Of a DNA stretch of 30,887 nt, positions 14,307 to 21,948 are shown in pieces. Under the pieces are notes generated by a model. The model was not told the DNA's origin and made no database searches. It was given only the letters and a program-made list of their open reading frames with translations. The stretch's first letter is position 1, and each line of letters starts with the position of its first letter. Position numbers and translations under genes: made by a program. Source of the stretch: JBQTIQ01 sp052387955 (GTDB lineage: Bacteria > Actinomycetota > Acidimicrobiia > Acidimicrobiales > JACDCH01). The stretch covers positions 1 to 30,887 of the forward strand of contig JBQTIQ010000080.1 of NCBI GenBank assembly GCA_052387955.1, in the 5' to 3' direction.

Positions 14307-14780
14307 ATGTTGCCCAGCGCCATCGACAGGCTCGACGCTCGACTCATCCTGGCCATGGCCGAGGTCCCCCGGGCCGGGGTGATGGAGCTCGCCCGCCGGC
14401 TCGGCGTCGCCCGGGGCACGGCCCAGGCCCGCCTCGACAAGCTGCAGCGCCGCGGCGTCGTCACCGGCTTCGGCCCCGACCTCGACCTGCGGGCACTCGG
14501 CTATGACGTACTGGCGTTCGTCAGCCTCGAGATCGCCCAGGGCCGGCTGGCCGACGTCGTCGACCACCTCGGCTCGATCCCCGAAGTGATCGAAGCCCAC
14601 GCCACCACCGGTCCCGGCGACCTGCACTGCCGCGTCGTCGCCCGCACCAACGCCCACCTTCAGGACGTGATCAACGCCGTCCTCGAGGTCGAGGGCATCG
14701 ATCGCACCACGACCCAGATCGCCCTGACCGAACAACTCGGCCACCGCGTCCTGCCGCTGGTCTCCCAGCTCGCGACCTGA
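14307..14780 (+). CDS. Lrp/AsnC family transcriptional regulator
   Basis: The 157-residue protein has an N-terminal winged helix (about residues 5-60) with recognition-helix region GVARGTAQARLDKLQRRGVV. A C-terminal ligand-binding/oligomerising domain (about 68-145) follows, with the pattern VLAFVSLEIAQG and HATTGPGDLHCRVVARTNAHLQDVI. Such regulators sense amino acids or related acids. It is divergent from the diiron-enzyme/hppD pair across 123 bases. AsnC-type regulators next to hppD are known in other actinobacteria, so control by tyrosine or 4-hydroxyphenylpyruvate is a reasonable inference. Autoregulation through the shared region is likely. Confidence 0.92.
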   Translation: MLPSAIDRLDARLILAMAEVPRAGVMELARRLGVARGTAQARLDKLQRRGVVTGFGPDLDLRALGYDVLAFVSLEIAQGRLADVVDHLGSIPEVIEAHATTGPGDLHCRVVARTNAHLQDVINAVLEVEGIDRTTTQIALTEQLGHRVLPLVSQLAT

Positions 14781-14921
14781 GCTCGATCCTCCACGACCGT
14801 GTGCCGCTCGTCCCAGGAGGACGACCGATGCACACGCGCCGGGCCCAGCCGGCGAGCTCTAGCGACGACCGTGCCGCGCCCGTCGCGCCGCGGCCGATGC
14901 ACGATCGTCGCCGCGGGTGGG

Positions 14922-15596
14922 TCAGCCGGGGCGCCGGCCGATCACCAGGTGGTGGGGCCAGGGATAGCCGCGGTCGACCCGGCGGGTCTCGACGTCGAGC
15001 CCGGCGCCCGCCAGCCAGCCCGCCATCTCGACGGGCGGGACGAACGTGAGGCCGGCGCCGACCGACTCGGTGATGCGGAAGACCTTGGTGGCGAGCGTCT
15101 CCTGGAACCGGTTCCAGGCCAGCTTCCACCGGGGCTCGAGCGCCATCTCCTTGAGCACGACGGCCCCGCCGGGGCGGACCGCGGCGGCCGCCGCCTCGAC
15201 CAGCGCTTGCTGGTCGGCCTCGGCCAACAGGTAGAGCACGTCCACCATGACCACCGCGTCCCAGGCGGCCTCGGGCCCGGGCCGGTAACCGGGCGCCACC
15301 GCCTCGAAGCGCACCGACGCAGTGCCTGGGGTGAGCCGGCCCGAGGCCGCGATCGCTTCGAGGATCTTGGCCTCGTCGATGTCGACCCCGGTCACCGACC
15401 GTGCCGGCGACGACAGGGCCAGATGGAGGGCCACCAGCCCGTGGCCGCACCCCACCTCGAGCACCTCGCCCACCGCCGGCACGGCGGCGTCGACGGCCCC
15501 CAGGGGGCACCACCACCACCGCAGCCGGGTATGCAGGCGGGTCGAGCGGGCCACACCGGGCGCGGCGAACAGCGCCACCGCCGGCGGCGCGGTCAA
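14922..15596 (-). CDS. Class I SAM-dependent methyltransferase
   Basis: The 224-residue product shows SAM-binding motif I (VLEVGCGHGLVALHLA), the acidic motif II (GVDIDEAKI), a motif IV-like WDAVVMVDVLYLL, and PGGAVVLKEMAL as post-motif. The C-terminal part is family-specific and not recognised. The likely start is TTG 15596, since no ATG or GTG fits. It is the last gene of the minus-strand glycan cluster, 91 bases after the deacetylase. A short reverse copy of the dispersed-repeat core (15620-15637) lies in that gap. Its substrate may be a sugar or lipid of that pathway, but nothing in the sequence shows it. Confidence 0.8.
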   Translation of the reverse strand: MTAPPAVALFAAPGVARSTRLHTRLRWWWCPLGAVDAAVPAVGEVLEVGCGHGLVALHLALSSPARSVTGVDIDEAKILEAIAASGRLTPGTASVRFEAVAPGYRPGPEAAWDAVVMVDVLYLLAEADQQALVEAAAAAVRPGGAVVLKEMALEPRWKLAWNRFQETLATKVFRITESVGAGLTFVPPVEMAGWLAGAGLDVETRRVDRGYPWPHHLVIGRRPG

Positions 15597-15619
15597 TGGG
15601 CGACCTCAGCGCCGGTACC

Positions 15620-15637
15620 AGCGCCGGAGCGCCAGCG
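15620..15637 (-). repeat. Core fragment of the dispersed GC repeat, reverse orientation
   Basis: Read on the minus strand it gives CGCTGGCGCTCCGGCGCT, the same core seen in the tandem copies upstream of trpF and trpC. It lies 24 bases upstream of the methyltransferase start. Confidence 0.45.
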
Positions 15638-15687
15638 TAGGCTCGGCCGAGAGCGGACTGCAGGGCCGGCGAAGGCCGGCAACGCCG

Positions 15688-16626
15688 TCATCGGCCCCGT
15701 CCCTCCAGCGCGGCGAACGAACCGAGCTCGAAACCGTTGCGGGCCACCGCCTCCCGGGCCGTCGACGACACCAGGGCGGCGAGCTCGTCACCCCACCGGT
15801 AGCCCCACTGGTACCGGGCCAAGTCGGGGTCGTCGTGCTCGCCCGGGTGCAGGCCCAGCTCGGCGGTGACGGCACCGGTGGCCCCCAAGCGGTCGACGGT
15901 GGCGACCAACTCGGGTTCGGCCAGGGTGCCGCCCTCGTCGAATCCGGCGAAGGCTTCGGGGGCGGCCGGCGACCCGGCCGTGCGGAGCCTTCGGCGCAGC
16001 CGAGCGGCCAGGGCGTTGACGGCGAGACCGGCCGGCGCCCTCGACACCGAGCCCGGCACCCGCACCGCCGGCACCTTCCAGCGCTGCGCCAGCGTCAGCA
16101 CCACCGTGCCCACCCGGGGCCAGAGGTGCAGGTGCTGATGGGTGTCGACGTGGGTGACCCGGGAGCGGCCCACCGCCGCCACCACGGCCTCGATCTGGGC
16201 TGCGAACTCGCGCTCGAGGTCGGCGGGATCGACCCGGCCGGCCGCCATCCGGGGGAGGAACTGCCGCCACGACAACGCCAGCCGGCCGTGGCGGTCGACC
16301 AGCGTCGGGACCTCGGCCGCGCTCAACAGGGGAGGGTCCTCCCCCACCGCGGCCAGGTGGGCGCCGACGCCCAGGGCCGGGGCCTCGTCCAGCCATGGGG
16401 CGGTCGCCGCGAACGCCGGCCCGACCGCCAACGCCGAGGTCGACGTGACGATGCCGTCGTGATGGGCCCGCAGGATGGCGCGTGACACACCCTGGGTCAG
16501 GCCGTAGTCGTCGGCGTTGACGATGAGGAGCCGGGGCCGAACCGGAGGCGACGATGGCCCGCTCCGCGGCTCGGTCCGCTCGACGGTCGGCATGATGCCG
16601 ATCGCTTGGCCGGCGAGCCCGCTCAC
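15688..16626 (-). CDS. ChbG/HpnK (YdjC-like) family carbohydrate deacetylase
   Basis: The 312-residue protein belongs to the YdjC-type metal-dependent deacetylases, which remove acetyl groups from N-acetylated sugars. HpnK members act in hopanoid glycolipid synthesis. Diagnostic parts are IVNADDYGLTQGVSRAI (D39, D40), GVGAHL (H90), THVDTHQHLHLWP (D161, H163, H165) and ELGLHPGEHDD near the C-terminus, which together form the metal and catalytic site. It begins at GTG 16626, overlapping the stop of the upstream GT2 gene (GTGA), so translation is coupled. A second start, MPTVER, lies 11 codons in. Context suggests deacetylation of a lipid-linked amino sugar. Confidence 0.88.
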   Translation of the reverse strand: MSGLAGQAIGIMPTVERTEPRSGPSSPPVRPRLLIVNADDYGLTQGVSRAILRAHHDGIVTSTSALAVGPAFAATAPWLDEAPALGVGAHLAAVGEDPPLLSAAEVPTLVDRHGRLALSWRQFLPRMAAGRVDPADLEREFAAQIEAVVAAVGRSRVTHVDTHQHLHLWPRVGTVVLTLAQRWKVPAVRVPGSVSRAPAGLAVNALAARLRRRLRTAGSPAAPEAFAGFDEGGTLAEPELVATVDRLGATGAVTAELGLHPGEHDDPDLARYQWGYRWGDELAALVSSTAREAVARNGFELGSFAALEGRGR

Positions 16627-17384
16627 CGGCGGCGCAGGGCGCGCTCGGGGAGTCGCTCGACCTTGCGCAACGACGGCAGCAACGCCGCCAGCTCCCCCAG
16701 GATGCGCACCACCACGGTGGGAGACGACAGCGTCGACGTGCCCCGGTCGCGGGGGAAGTAGTCGACGCCGAACTGGATGATGTTGAAGCCCCGCCGCTGC
16801 GCCCGGGCCAGGAGCTCCACGTCGATGAACGACCCTTCGCTCTGGAGGTCCAGGTGCTCGAGGATGCTCCGTCGCAGCAGCTTGAAGGCGAAGTTGACGT
16901 CGCGGATCCGCAGCCGCAGCAGCACCTTGACCATCGAGTTGTAGACGTGGCTGTAGAGCGCCCGCCGGGCACCCTCGCCGGTGCGGTCGAAGCGGTAGGC
17001 GCTAACGATGTCGGCGTCGTAGACCCGCAGCAAGCGCAGCGCCTTGCCCAGGTCGGCCAAGTCGAAGGGCATGTCGGCATCGGTGTAGAGGACCAGCTCG
17101 CCCGCGGCCTCGGCCAGGCCGGTACGGACGCTGCCGCCGAGCTTGCGGTTGACGGCGTGGTGCACGACCCGGACCCGGGCGTCGGCGGCGGCGAGGTCGT
17201 CGGCCAGCTTGCCGGTGCCGTCGGTGGAGGCGTCGTCGACGAGCAGCACCTCGTAGGTACCGATGTCGCCCCGGGACACGAGGTCGTCGCCAGTCTCGAT
17301 GGCGGCGGCGACGGTCCGGTGGATCATCTCCTCCTCGTTCCACATGGGGAAGAAGAAGGTGAGGCTGGCGAACGTCGGCTCCAT
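16623..17384 (-). CDS. Family 2 glycosyltransferase, DPM1-like (polyprenyl-phosphate sugar synthase type)
   Basis: The 253-residue product has a GT-A fold with LTFFFPMWNEEEMI at the N-terminus, LLVDDASTDGTG (49-58), LGGSVRTGLAEAAGELVLYTDADM with the metal-binding DAD motif (102-104), and the acceptor-side region around RIRDVNFAFKLLRR. It lacks C-terminal membrane helices, as in the soluble type of dolichyl-phosphate mannose synthase. It probably transfers a sugar from a nucleotide donor to polyprenyl phosphate on the cytoplasmic face. It lies 54 bases after the PIG-V-like gene, which would use such a donor. The exact sugar is not visible. Confidence 0.86.
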   Translation of the reverse strand: MEPTFASLTFFFPMWNEEEMIHRTVAAAIETGDDLVSRGDIGTYEVLLVDDASTDGTGKLADDLAAADARVRVVHHAVNRKLGGSVRTGLAEAAGELVLYTDADMPFDLADLGKALRLLRVYDADIVSAYRFDRTGEGARRALYSHVYNSMVKVLLRLRIRDVNFAFKLLRRSILEHLDLQSEGSFIDVELLARAQRRGFNIIQFGVDYFPRDRGTSTLSSPTVVVRILGELAALLPSLRKVERLPERALRRR

Positions 17385-17438
17385 GGTCGACGGCGAGGTT
17401 AGTGCCCCGCCTACGGGCGAGCGCCGGCCGCCGCGTCG

Positions 17439-18731
17439 TCAGGTCAGGTAGTAGCCGCGGGCGTACATCGACGCGAACCCGACGAGGGCGACGGCGCTGA
17501 CCGCCAGGACAGCCTGTTGCAGGCGTATCCGCCCGGCGAGGTGCTCGCCGGCCAACGCGAACACCGGGAAGGCGCCGAGCAGATAGCGGCCCATGCCCTG
17601 GAAGTCGCCGGTGCCGATGAAGGGGATGAGCAGGATCGCAGCGGTGTACGCGCCATAGCCCCAACCGAACCGCTTGACCACCCACGGGATGGCGGCGATG
17701 AAGATGAGCGCCAGCGCGCCCTGAAGGATGAGCCGGGGGGTGAAGCCGCTGAAGGGCTCGTCCCGGAGCCGGCCGAGGAAACCGAACTTGAGCCACGTGC
17801 GCACGCCGGCACCCTGGTCCCACCCGGGCGCCCCCTGGACGGTGAGGAAAGCGAACGGGTCGCCGACACGGTGGGCCAGGTAGAGGCAGTAGCCGACGAT
17901 GCCGCTGAGCGAGAGCAGGACGCCGGCGTCGACGGCCCGGGCGCGGCCGGGCTGGAAGCGCCACCGGGCCCGCTCGCGGGCCAGCACGCCGCCGGCGCTG
18001 TCGTCGGCCCGGGCCGGGTCGCGGGTGAGCACCCCCCGCCGTTCCAGGGCCACCGCCACCAGGCCGATGACGACGGCGGCGCCGGTGGGGCGCCCGGCGG
18101 TGGCGGCCAGCGCGACGACGCCGGCCAGCACCGGCCAGCCCCGGTCGAGCAGGACGAAGGCGCCCATGGCCGAGGCCAGGAACAGGGCGTCGCCGTAACC
18201 GGAGCCGAACAGGAAGTACGCGTACGGGTAGAGGAGGACCAACAGCAGCGCGGCCCGGGCCCCTGGCGGCTCGAGACGGGCCTTGAGCCACAGCCACAGC
18301 AACAGGGCGAACCCCAGCCCGGCGGCCAACGTGGTCACGTGCATGGCCCAGGGGTAGTCGCCGACGACCTGGGCCACCGCCCGGGCGGTGAGCGGGTACG
18401 CGGGCCAGAACGCAACCGAGGACTGCCGGCCGGCCTTGAATTCGGACACGTTGGCCTCGGTGTAGCCGTTGGCGGCGATATCGAGGTACCAGCTGCTGTC
18501 GTACTGGAGCCAGGCGCCGACGGCCGGCTCGGTGGTCGGGTAGCCCTGGCTGTCGGGGTTGCCGTCGTCGGGGTCGCCGTAGGCCAGGTAGGCGTGAGAG
18601 GACCACACCACCAACCACAGGGCGGCGCCGATGGCCAGGAACACGAGCACGGGCAGGGGCCACGATCTCGGCTCGCCGTCGGGCGGTCGTGGGCCCGGCC
18701 GGCGGCCGGTGCCGGCCGGCGCCGTCTTCAT
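17439..18731 (-). CDS. PIG-V-like GT-C mannosyltransferase, multi-pass membrane protein
   Basis: The 430-residue product has about ten hydrophobic segments. After the first (residues 26-45) comes QYDSSWYLDIAANGY (76-90), the acidic loop motif typical of the PIG-V/GPI-mannosyltransferase-II family, whose Asp is thought to be catalytic. FWPAYPL and SGYGDALFLA are further family-like stretches. GT-C enzymes use polyprenyl-phosphate sugars as donors on the outer membrane face. The ATG at 18731 overlaps the stop of the upstream zinc-ribbon gene by four bases. The DPM1-like gene follows immediately. The acceptor is unknown; a glycolipid or glycoprotein is possible. Confidence 0.8.
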   Translation of the reverse strand: MKTAPAGTGRRPGPRPPDGEPRSWPLPVLVFLAIGAALWLVVWSSHAYLAYGDPDDGNPDSQGYPTTEPAVGAWLQYDSSWYLDIAANGYTEANVSEFKAGRQSSVAFWPAYPLTARAVAQVVGDYPWAMHVTTLAAGLGFALLLWLWLKARLEPPGARAALLLVLLYPYAYFLFGSGYGDALFLASAMGAFVLLDRGWPVLAGVVALAATAGRPTGAAVVIGLVAVALERRGVLTRDPARADDSAGGVLARERARWRFQPGRARAVDAGVLLSLSGIVGYCLYLAHRVGDPFAFLTVQGAPGWDQGAGVRTWLKFGFLGRLRDEPFSGFTPRLILQGALALIFIAAIPWVVKRFGWGYGAYTAAILLIPFIGTGDFQGMGRYLLGAFPVFALAGEHLAGRIRLQQAVLAVSAVALVGFASMYARGYYLT

Positions 18732-19447
18732 GACCGGCGCCGCATGACGAGCCCGGCGCTCACCATCCCGAGCCCGGCCAGCCCGGCCAGGAAGATCCCC
18801 ACCCCGACGCGGACCTTCACATCCTCGGCGGGCACCCCGAACTGTGACTGGATGGCGTTCGCCTTGGACTGGGCGTCGGCCAGGTTGGCGAGGGCGATGG
18901 TGAAGCTGGCCCCGCCGGCGACGAAGAGGGCCACCTTGAGGTACTCGTCCCGTCGGCGGTGCAACAGGGCAGCCCCGACGAGTACGGCGACGACGCCGGC
19001 GGCCAGGACCGCTTTTCCTCCGCTCCCGACCCAACCGGTCTCACCGCTGCCGGGGGCGACGAAGCCGTCGACAGCCACCTCGAACCACGTCTGGAAGACG
19101 GCGCCGGCGGCCAGCACCCCGGCGATCATGGAGCCGAACGCGGCCAGGCGGTTGTCGGACGGAGCCGACGACGACCGCTCGGCATCGGCCGCCCATCGGG
19201 GCTTGGCCGTCAGCGGGTCGGCCCGCCCGCCGGTCCGGGCCCGCCCCGCCCCCGGGACCGATCCCGCCGCCATCGCCTCGGCCCGCCCTGCGGGCGGCAC
19301 CGACGTCCTCGCCCTCGGGGCATACCGCGACCGCCGGGGCGTCGGATCGGCGGTGGCATCGAGGACGGCGCCGCAGCGCGGACAGAAGGAGGCGCCGTCA
19401 TCGGCAACCCGGTACTGGCAACTGGCGCAGACGACCACCGGGGCCAT
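18728..19447 (-). CDS. Zinc-ribbon membrane protein, function unknown
   Basis: The 239-residue protein has an N-terminal zinc ribbon, C7-x2-C10 and C22-x2-C25 (CASCQYRVADDGASFCPRCG), and a disordered, charged linker to about residue 100. Four hydrophobic segments follow between about 103 and 235, ending in a basic tail. This layout is common in actinobacterial membrane proteins of unknown role. It is the first gene of the minus-strand run, and its stop overlaps the PIG-V-like start. GGGAGG lies directly against the ATG at 19447, too close for normal use, so a GTG nine bases further in is a possible true start. Confidence 0.75.
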   Translation of the reverse strand: MAPVVVCASCQYRVADDGASFCPRCGAVLDATADPTPRRSRYAPRARTSVPPAGRAEAMAAGSVPGAGRARTGGRADPLTAKPRWAADAERSSSAPSDNRLAAFGSMIAGVLAAGAVFQTWFEVAVDGFVAPGSGETGWVGSGGKAVLAAGVVAVLVGAALLHRRRDEYLKVALFVAGGASFTIALANLADAQSKANAIQSQFGVPAEDVKVRVGVGIFLAGLAGLGMVSAGLVMRRRS

Positions 19448-19557
19448 CCTCCCTCAGCCCGCCCCACCCGGACCAGCATGCCCCTCCCTGCCGGGCACGA
19501 GGGCGTCGGAGGTAGGCCGCGCCCAGCCTAAAGGTGCGCCCCCAGGTCTACTTCTAT

Positions 19558-19577
19558 CCGGGCTCGTAGACGCCCGG
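19558..19577 (-). terminator. Possible terminator of the HTH gene
   Basis: CCGGGC (19558-19563) and GCCCGG (19572-19577) pair as a six-base stem with an eight-base loop, seven bases past the HTH stop at 19585 on the minus strand. There is no T tract. Confidence 0.3.
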
Positions 19578-19584
19578 GCGGCGA

Positions 19585-19869
19585 TCAACTGGCGCATGCC
19601 CGCTTCTTGGGGGAGCTGGCGGCGCAGATGTTGGCGATCGTCTGACGGCTGAGCCCGGTTGCCTCGGCGAGCGCGCGGAGGGTCGCGCCCTCCCGCTTAG
19701 CGATCCGGATGACTCGGTCGCGGTCGGAGACTTCCCGGTCGGCGCGCACGGCAAGCAGGCCTGCAGCGGCCACAGCGGCGCCTACGGCGTCGTCGCTGGG
19801 ACGGGCCGCGGACAGCTCGGCGAATGCGGCATCGGCGATCCGGTCGAGTGCAGTTGCGGTCTTCTTCAT
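19585..19869 (-). CDS. Small helix-turn-helix protein
   Basis: The 94-residue product is helical. Its C-terminal part, KREGATLRALAEATGLSRQTIANIC, is a clear helix-turn-helix of the kind found in small antitoxin-like or resolvase-like DNA binders, followed by a lysine-rich end. The N-terminal half is alanine-rich and may form a coiled dimer. GGAGG four bases before the ATG supports the start. It follows a frameshifted frame whose end (ELTVGAAILTG, then IRSKLIDALEAG, then TGA) would overlap this start by four bases. It may therefore once have been the second gene of a pair, such as a toxin-antitoxin module, but I cannot show that. Confidence 0.6.
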   Translation of the reverse strand: MKKTATALDRIADAAFAELSAARPSDDAVGAAVAAAGLLAVRADREVSDRDRVIRIAKREGATLRALAEATGLSRQTIANICAASSPKKRACAS

Positions 19870-20241
19870 CCGGCCTCCAGAGCATCGATGAGCTTCGACC
19901 TGATGCCGGTCAGGATTGCTGCGCCGACGGTGAGCTCCTGGCTGCGCGTTCAGCGTGGCTTGCACCCACCCCAGGCACCCGAACTGCTGGCGGTTCGTTG
20001 TCCTCCCACGAGAACTCGATGCCTGGAACGCCGGCACGAGAGGTCTCCCGGATGTCCATCCACCCTCGATTGCGATGAACCGAAGGCTGCCCGTGCCGTC
20101 TGCGCGAATCTCGATGAGGCCCGGTCCGACGAGGTCGATCGCGTCGCGATCCCACGGTTCCATCTCGACGATGCGCCAGCGTCCCTCGATCTTCACAAGG
20201 CAGCAGTCTCGCTCGATCGCGCGACCTATCGTCGAGTCCAT
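19866..20241 (-). pseudogene. Frameshifted remnant of a small unknown gene (or two genes)
   Basis: On the minus strand good coding-like sequence appears in three frames in turn. It starts MDSTIGRAIERDC and GRWRIVEMEPWDRDAIDLV, then runs IEIRADGTGSLRFIAIEG. The sense then continues in another frame as WMDIRETSRAGVPGIEFSWE, and a final patch, ELTVGAAILTG then IRSKLIDALEAG, ends in TGA overlapping the HTH start. The first two parts match, from memory, a family of small uncharacterised proteins of the pattern WRIVEM-x-WD-x-D. A one- or two-base change near 20058 separates them. Codon use is less GC-biased here than in neighbouring genes, suggesting foreign origin or decay. Confidence 0.5.
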
Positions 20242-20707
20242 GCCGCTCAAGCCAGGTGACAAGGCGCCAGACTTCACGCTCCTCGACCAGAACGGCGAGA
20301 AGTTCTCCCTCAGCAAGTCACTGAAGGAGAAGAAGGTATGGCATTTGATCTACTTCTACCCCAAGGCGGACACGCCGGGGTGCACGACGCAGGCGTGCGG
20401 GCTGCGCAACGTCATGCCCCGGGTCGGCGGCACCGTGGTGGTGGGGATCAGCCCCGACAAGCCCGAGAAGCAGAAGAAGTTCGACGACAAGTACGCGCTC
20501 GGCTTCCCGCTGCTGGCCGACGAGGACCACGGGGTGGCGGAGAAGTTCGAAGTATGGGCCGAGAAGTCGATGTACGGCCGAAAGTACATGGGCATCCTGC
20601 GCTCGGCCTTCCTGATCGACGAGAAGGGCAAGGTTGCCGAGGCCTGGTACAAGATCAGCCCCAAGGACACGGTGGCCAACCTGCTCAAGGCAGTCGGCGT
20701 CGCCTGA
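20240..20707 (+). CDS. bcp: Thioredoxin-dependent peroxiredoxin, Bcp/PrxQ type
   Basis: The 155-residue thiol peroxidase reduces hydrogen peroxide and organic peroxides with electrons from thioredoxin. MPLKPGDKAPDFTL is the normal N-terminus. The motif YPKADTPGCTTQACGLRN holds the peroxidatic C48 and, five residues on, the resolving C53, as in two-cysteine PrxQ enzymes. RSAFLIDEKGKV and a normal C-terminus follow, so it is full length. It is divergent from the broken gene at 19866-20241, sharing the two bases at the starts. With katG it gives this window two peroxide defences. Confidence 0.93.
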   Translation: MPLKPGDKAPDFTLLDQNGEKFSLSKSLKEKKVWHLIYFYPKADTPGCTTQACGLRNVMPRVGGTVVVGISPDKPEKQKKFDDKYALGFPLLADEDHGVAEKFEVWAEKSMYGRKYMGILRSAFLIDEKGKVAEAWYKISPKDTVANLLKAVGVA

Positions 20708-20724
20708 CGCCCGCACCGGCCAGC

Positions 20725-20740
20725 GATTCGGGCGCGAATC
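20725..20740. promoter_or_regulatory. Short perfect palindrome between bcp and the sigma-factor gene
   Basis: GATTCG-GGCG-CGAATC is a perfect six-base stem with a four-base loop, 17 bases after the bcp stop and 33 before the sigma-factor GTG. It could be a weak terminator for bcp or an operator for the next gene. Confidence 0.35.
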
Positions 20741-20773
20741 TCACGCGTCGGCGCCGGCGATCGTTCTAGGCCT

Positions 20774-21259
20774 GTGCGCCCGCTACTTCCCCCGTTCCAG
20801 GCGCTGCTCGACGAGCACGCCGCCGCCGTGCACCGCTACCTCGTCGCCGCTGTCGGTACCAACGACGCCGGCGACTGCTTCCAGGAGACGATGCTCGCCG
20901 CACTGCGGGGCTACTCCTCGCTGGCCCACGCCGACAACCTCGCCGGCTGGCTCTTCACCATCGCCCATCGAAAGGTCCTCGACGCCGCCCGGGCCCGTCA
21001 ACGCCACCCTCGGCCGGTTGGCGTCCTCGAGGTCGTTGCCGACGAAGCCCTGCCCGCCCCCGGGCCCGAACCTCGCGACGACGCCCTCTGGGCCGCGGTC
21101 GACGACCTGCCGCCCAAACAACGGTCGGCGGTGCTGCTGCGCCACGCCGCCGACCGGCCCTACCCCGAGATCGCCGCCGTCCTCGGCTGTACCGAGGCGG
21201 CAGCCCGACAGAACGTGCGAGCCGGCCTGGCCCGGCTGCGCGAGGAGGTCCTCCGATGA
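20774..21259 (+). CDS. ECF-type sigma-70 family RNA polymerase sigma factor
   Basis: The 161-residue product has sigma region 2 (GDCFQETMLAALRGY, NLAGWLFTIAHRKVLDAARARQR) and region 4 (VDDLPPKQRSAVLLRHAADRPYPEIAAVLG, then EAAARQNVRAGLARLREEVL), with no regions 1 or 3, as in ECF sigma factors. It would direct RNA polymerase to a small regulon. The start is GTG 20774. Its stop overlaps the ATG of an alkyltransferase gene (ATGA). No anti-sigma factor is encoded here, so its control is unclear; it may be set by its own transcription. Confidence 0.9.
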   Translation: MRPLLPPFQALLDEHAAAVHRYLVAAVGTNDAGDCFQETMLAALRGYSSLAHADNLAGWLFTIAHRKVLDAARARQRHPRPVGVLEVVADEALPAPGPEPRDDALWAAVDDLPPKQRSAVLLRHAADRPYPEIAAVLGCTEAAARQNVRAGLARLREEVLR

Positions 21260-21948
21260 GCACCGCTATCGAACAGCAGCTGCTGGCCGCCTCCCGCGAC
21301 GAGCGCGGCTGCGATCGGGCCGTGACCGGTTTCCTGAGCCGGGCCGACGCCGAGGGCCTCATCGACGTGGCCTACTGCGGCTACGACGCCCCGGTCGGTC
21401 CGTTGCTGCTGGCCGTCACCGACGACGGCTTGGTCGGCCTCGACCTGCACCCCTCGGACGCCTTCATCGAGGACCTGGCCCGCGAGGTGTCGCCCCGGGT
21501 GGTGGAGCTCGCCTCGCCCCTCGACGGCATTCGCCGTCAGTTGGACGAGTACTTCGCGGGCCGGCGCCACGCCTTCGACCATCCCATCGACTGGCGGCGG
21601 TCCCGGGGTTTCCGGCTCGCGGTGCGGCGCCGGCTGTACGCCGACGTCGCCTTCGGCCAGACCGTCACCTACAAGCAACTGGCGGCGATGAGCGGGAGCC
21701 CGAACGCAGCCCGGGCGGTGGGATCGGCCATGGCCTCCAACCCGGTCCCGATCGTGGTGCCCTGCCACCGCGTGCTCGACTCCGCCGGTCGGCTACACGG
21801 CTACGGCGGCGGGCTGCCCATGAAGGAAGCGCTGCTCCGACTCGAAGGCGCCCTCCCGTCCTCGTCAGGCCGCAGCCCACGCCAGTCGTCGCCCGGTCAG
21901 ACCTCTTCGGCCCAGTCGAAGGGACGAAAGTCCTCGTCGCCCTCGTAG
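21256..21948 (+). CDS. Methylated-DNA-[protein]-cysteine S-methyltransferase
   Basis: This suicide DNA-repair enzyme removes alkyl groups from O6 of guanine. The C-terminal domain has VTYKQLAAMSG, NAARAVGSAM and the active-site VPCHRVL with C170, then GRLHGYGGGLPMKEALLRLEG. The N-terminal ribonuclease-like domain (about 33-105) is present, preceded by about 30 residues that are not part of the usual enzyme and may interact with the sigma factor. After residue 194 the tail is serine-rich and runs 52 bases into the convergent trpF, so the last 35 or so residues may be unimportant read-through. It is coupled to the sigma factor by a four-base overlap. Confidence 0.9.
   Translation: MSTAIEQQLLAASRDERGCDRAVTGFLSRADAEGLIDVAYCGYDAPVGPLLLAVTDDGLVGLDLHPSDAFIEDLAREVSPRVVELASPLDGIRRQLDEYFAGRRHAFDHPIDWRRSRGFRLAVRRRLYADVAFGQTVTYKQLAAMSGSPNAARAVGSAMASNPVPIVVPCHRVLDSAGRLHGYGGGLPMKEALLRLEGALPSSSGRSPRQSSPGQTSSAQSKGRKSSSPS

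Noticed and set aside
17517..19652. 711-codon plus-strand open frame opposite the PIG-V-like gene
   Set aside because: It is a shadow of two well-supported minus-strand genes, rich in Gly/Arg/Gln/Glu as expected for antisense of GC3-rich coding DNA.
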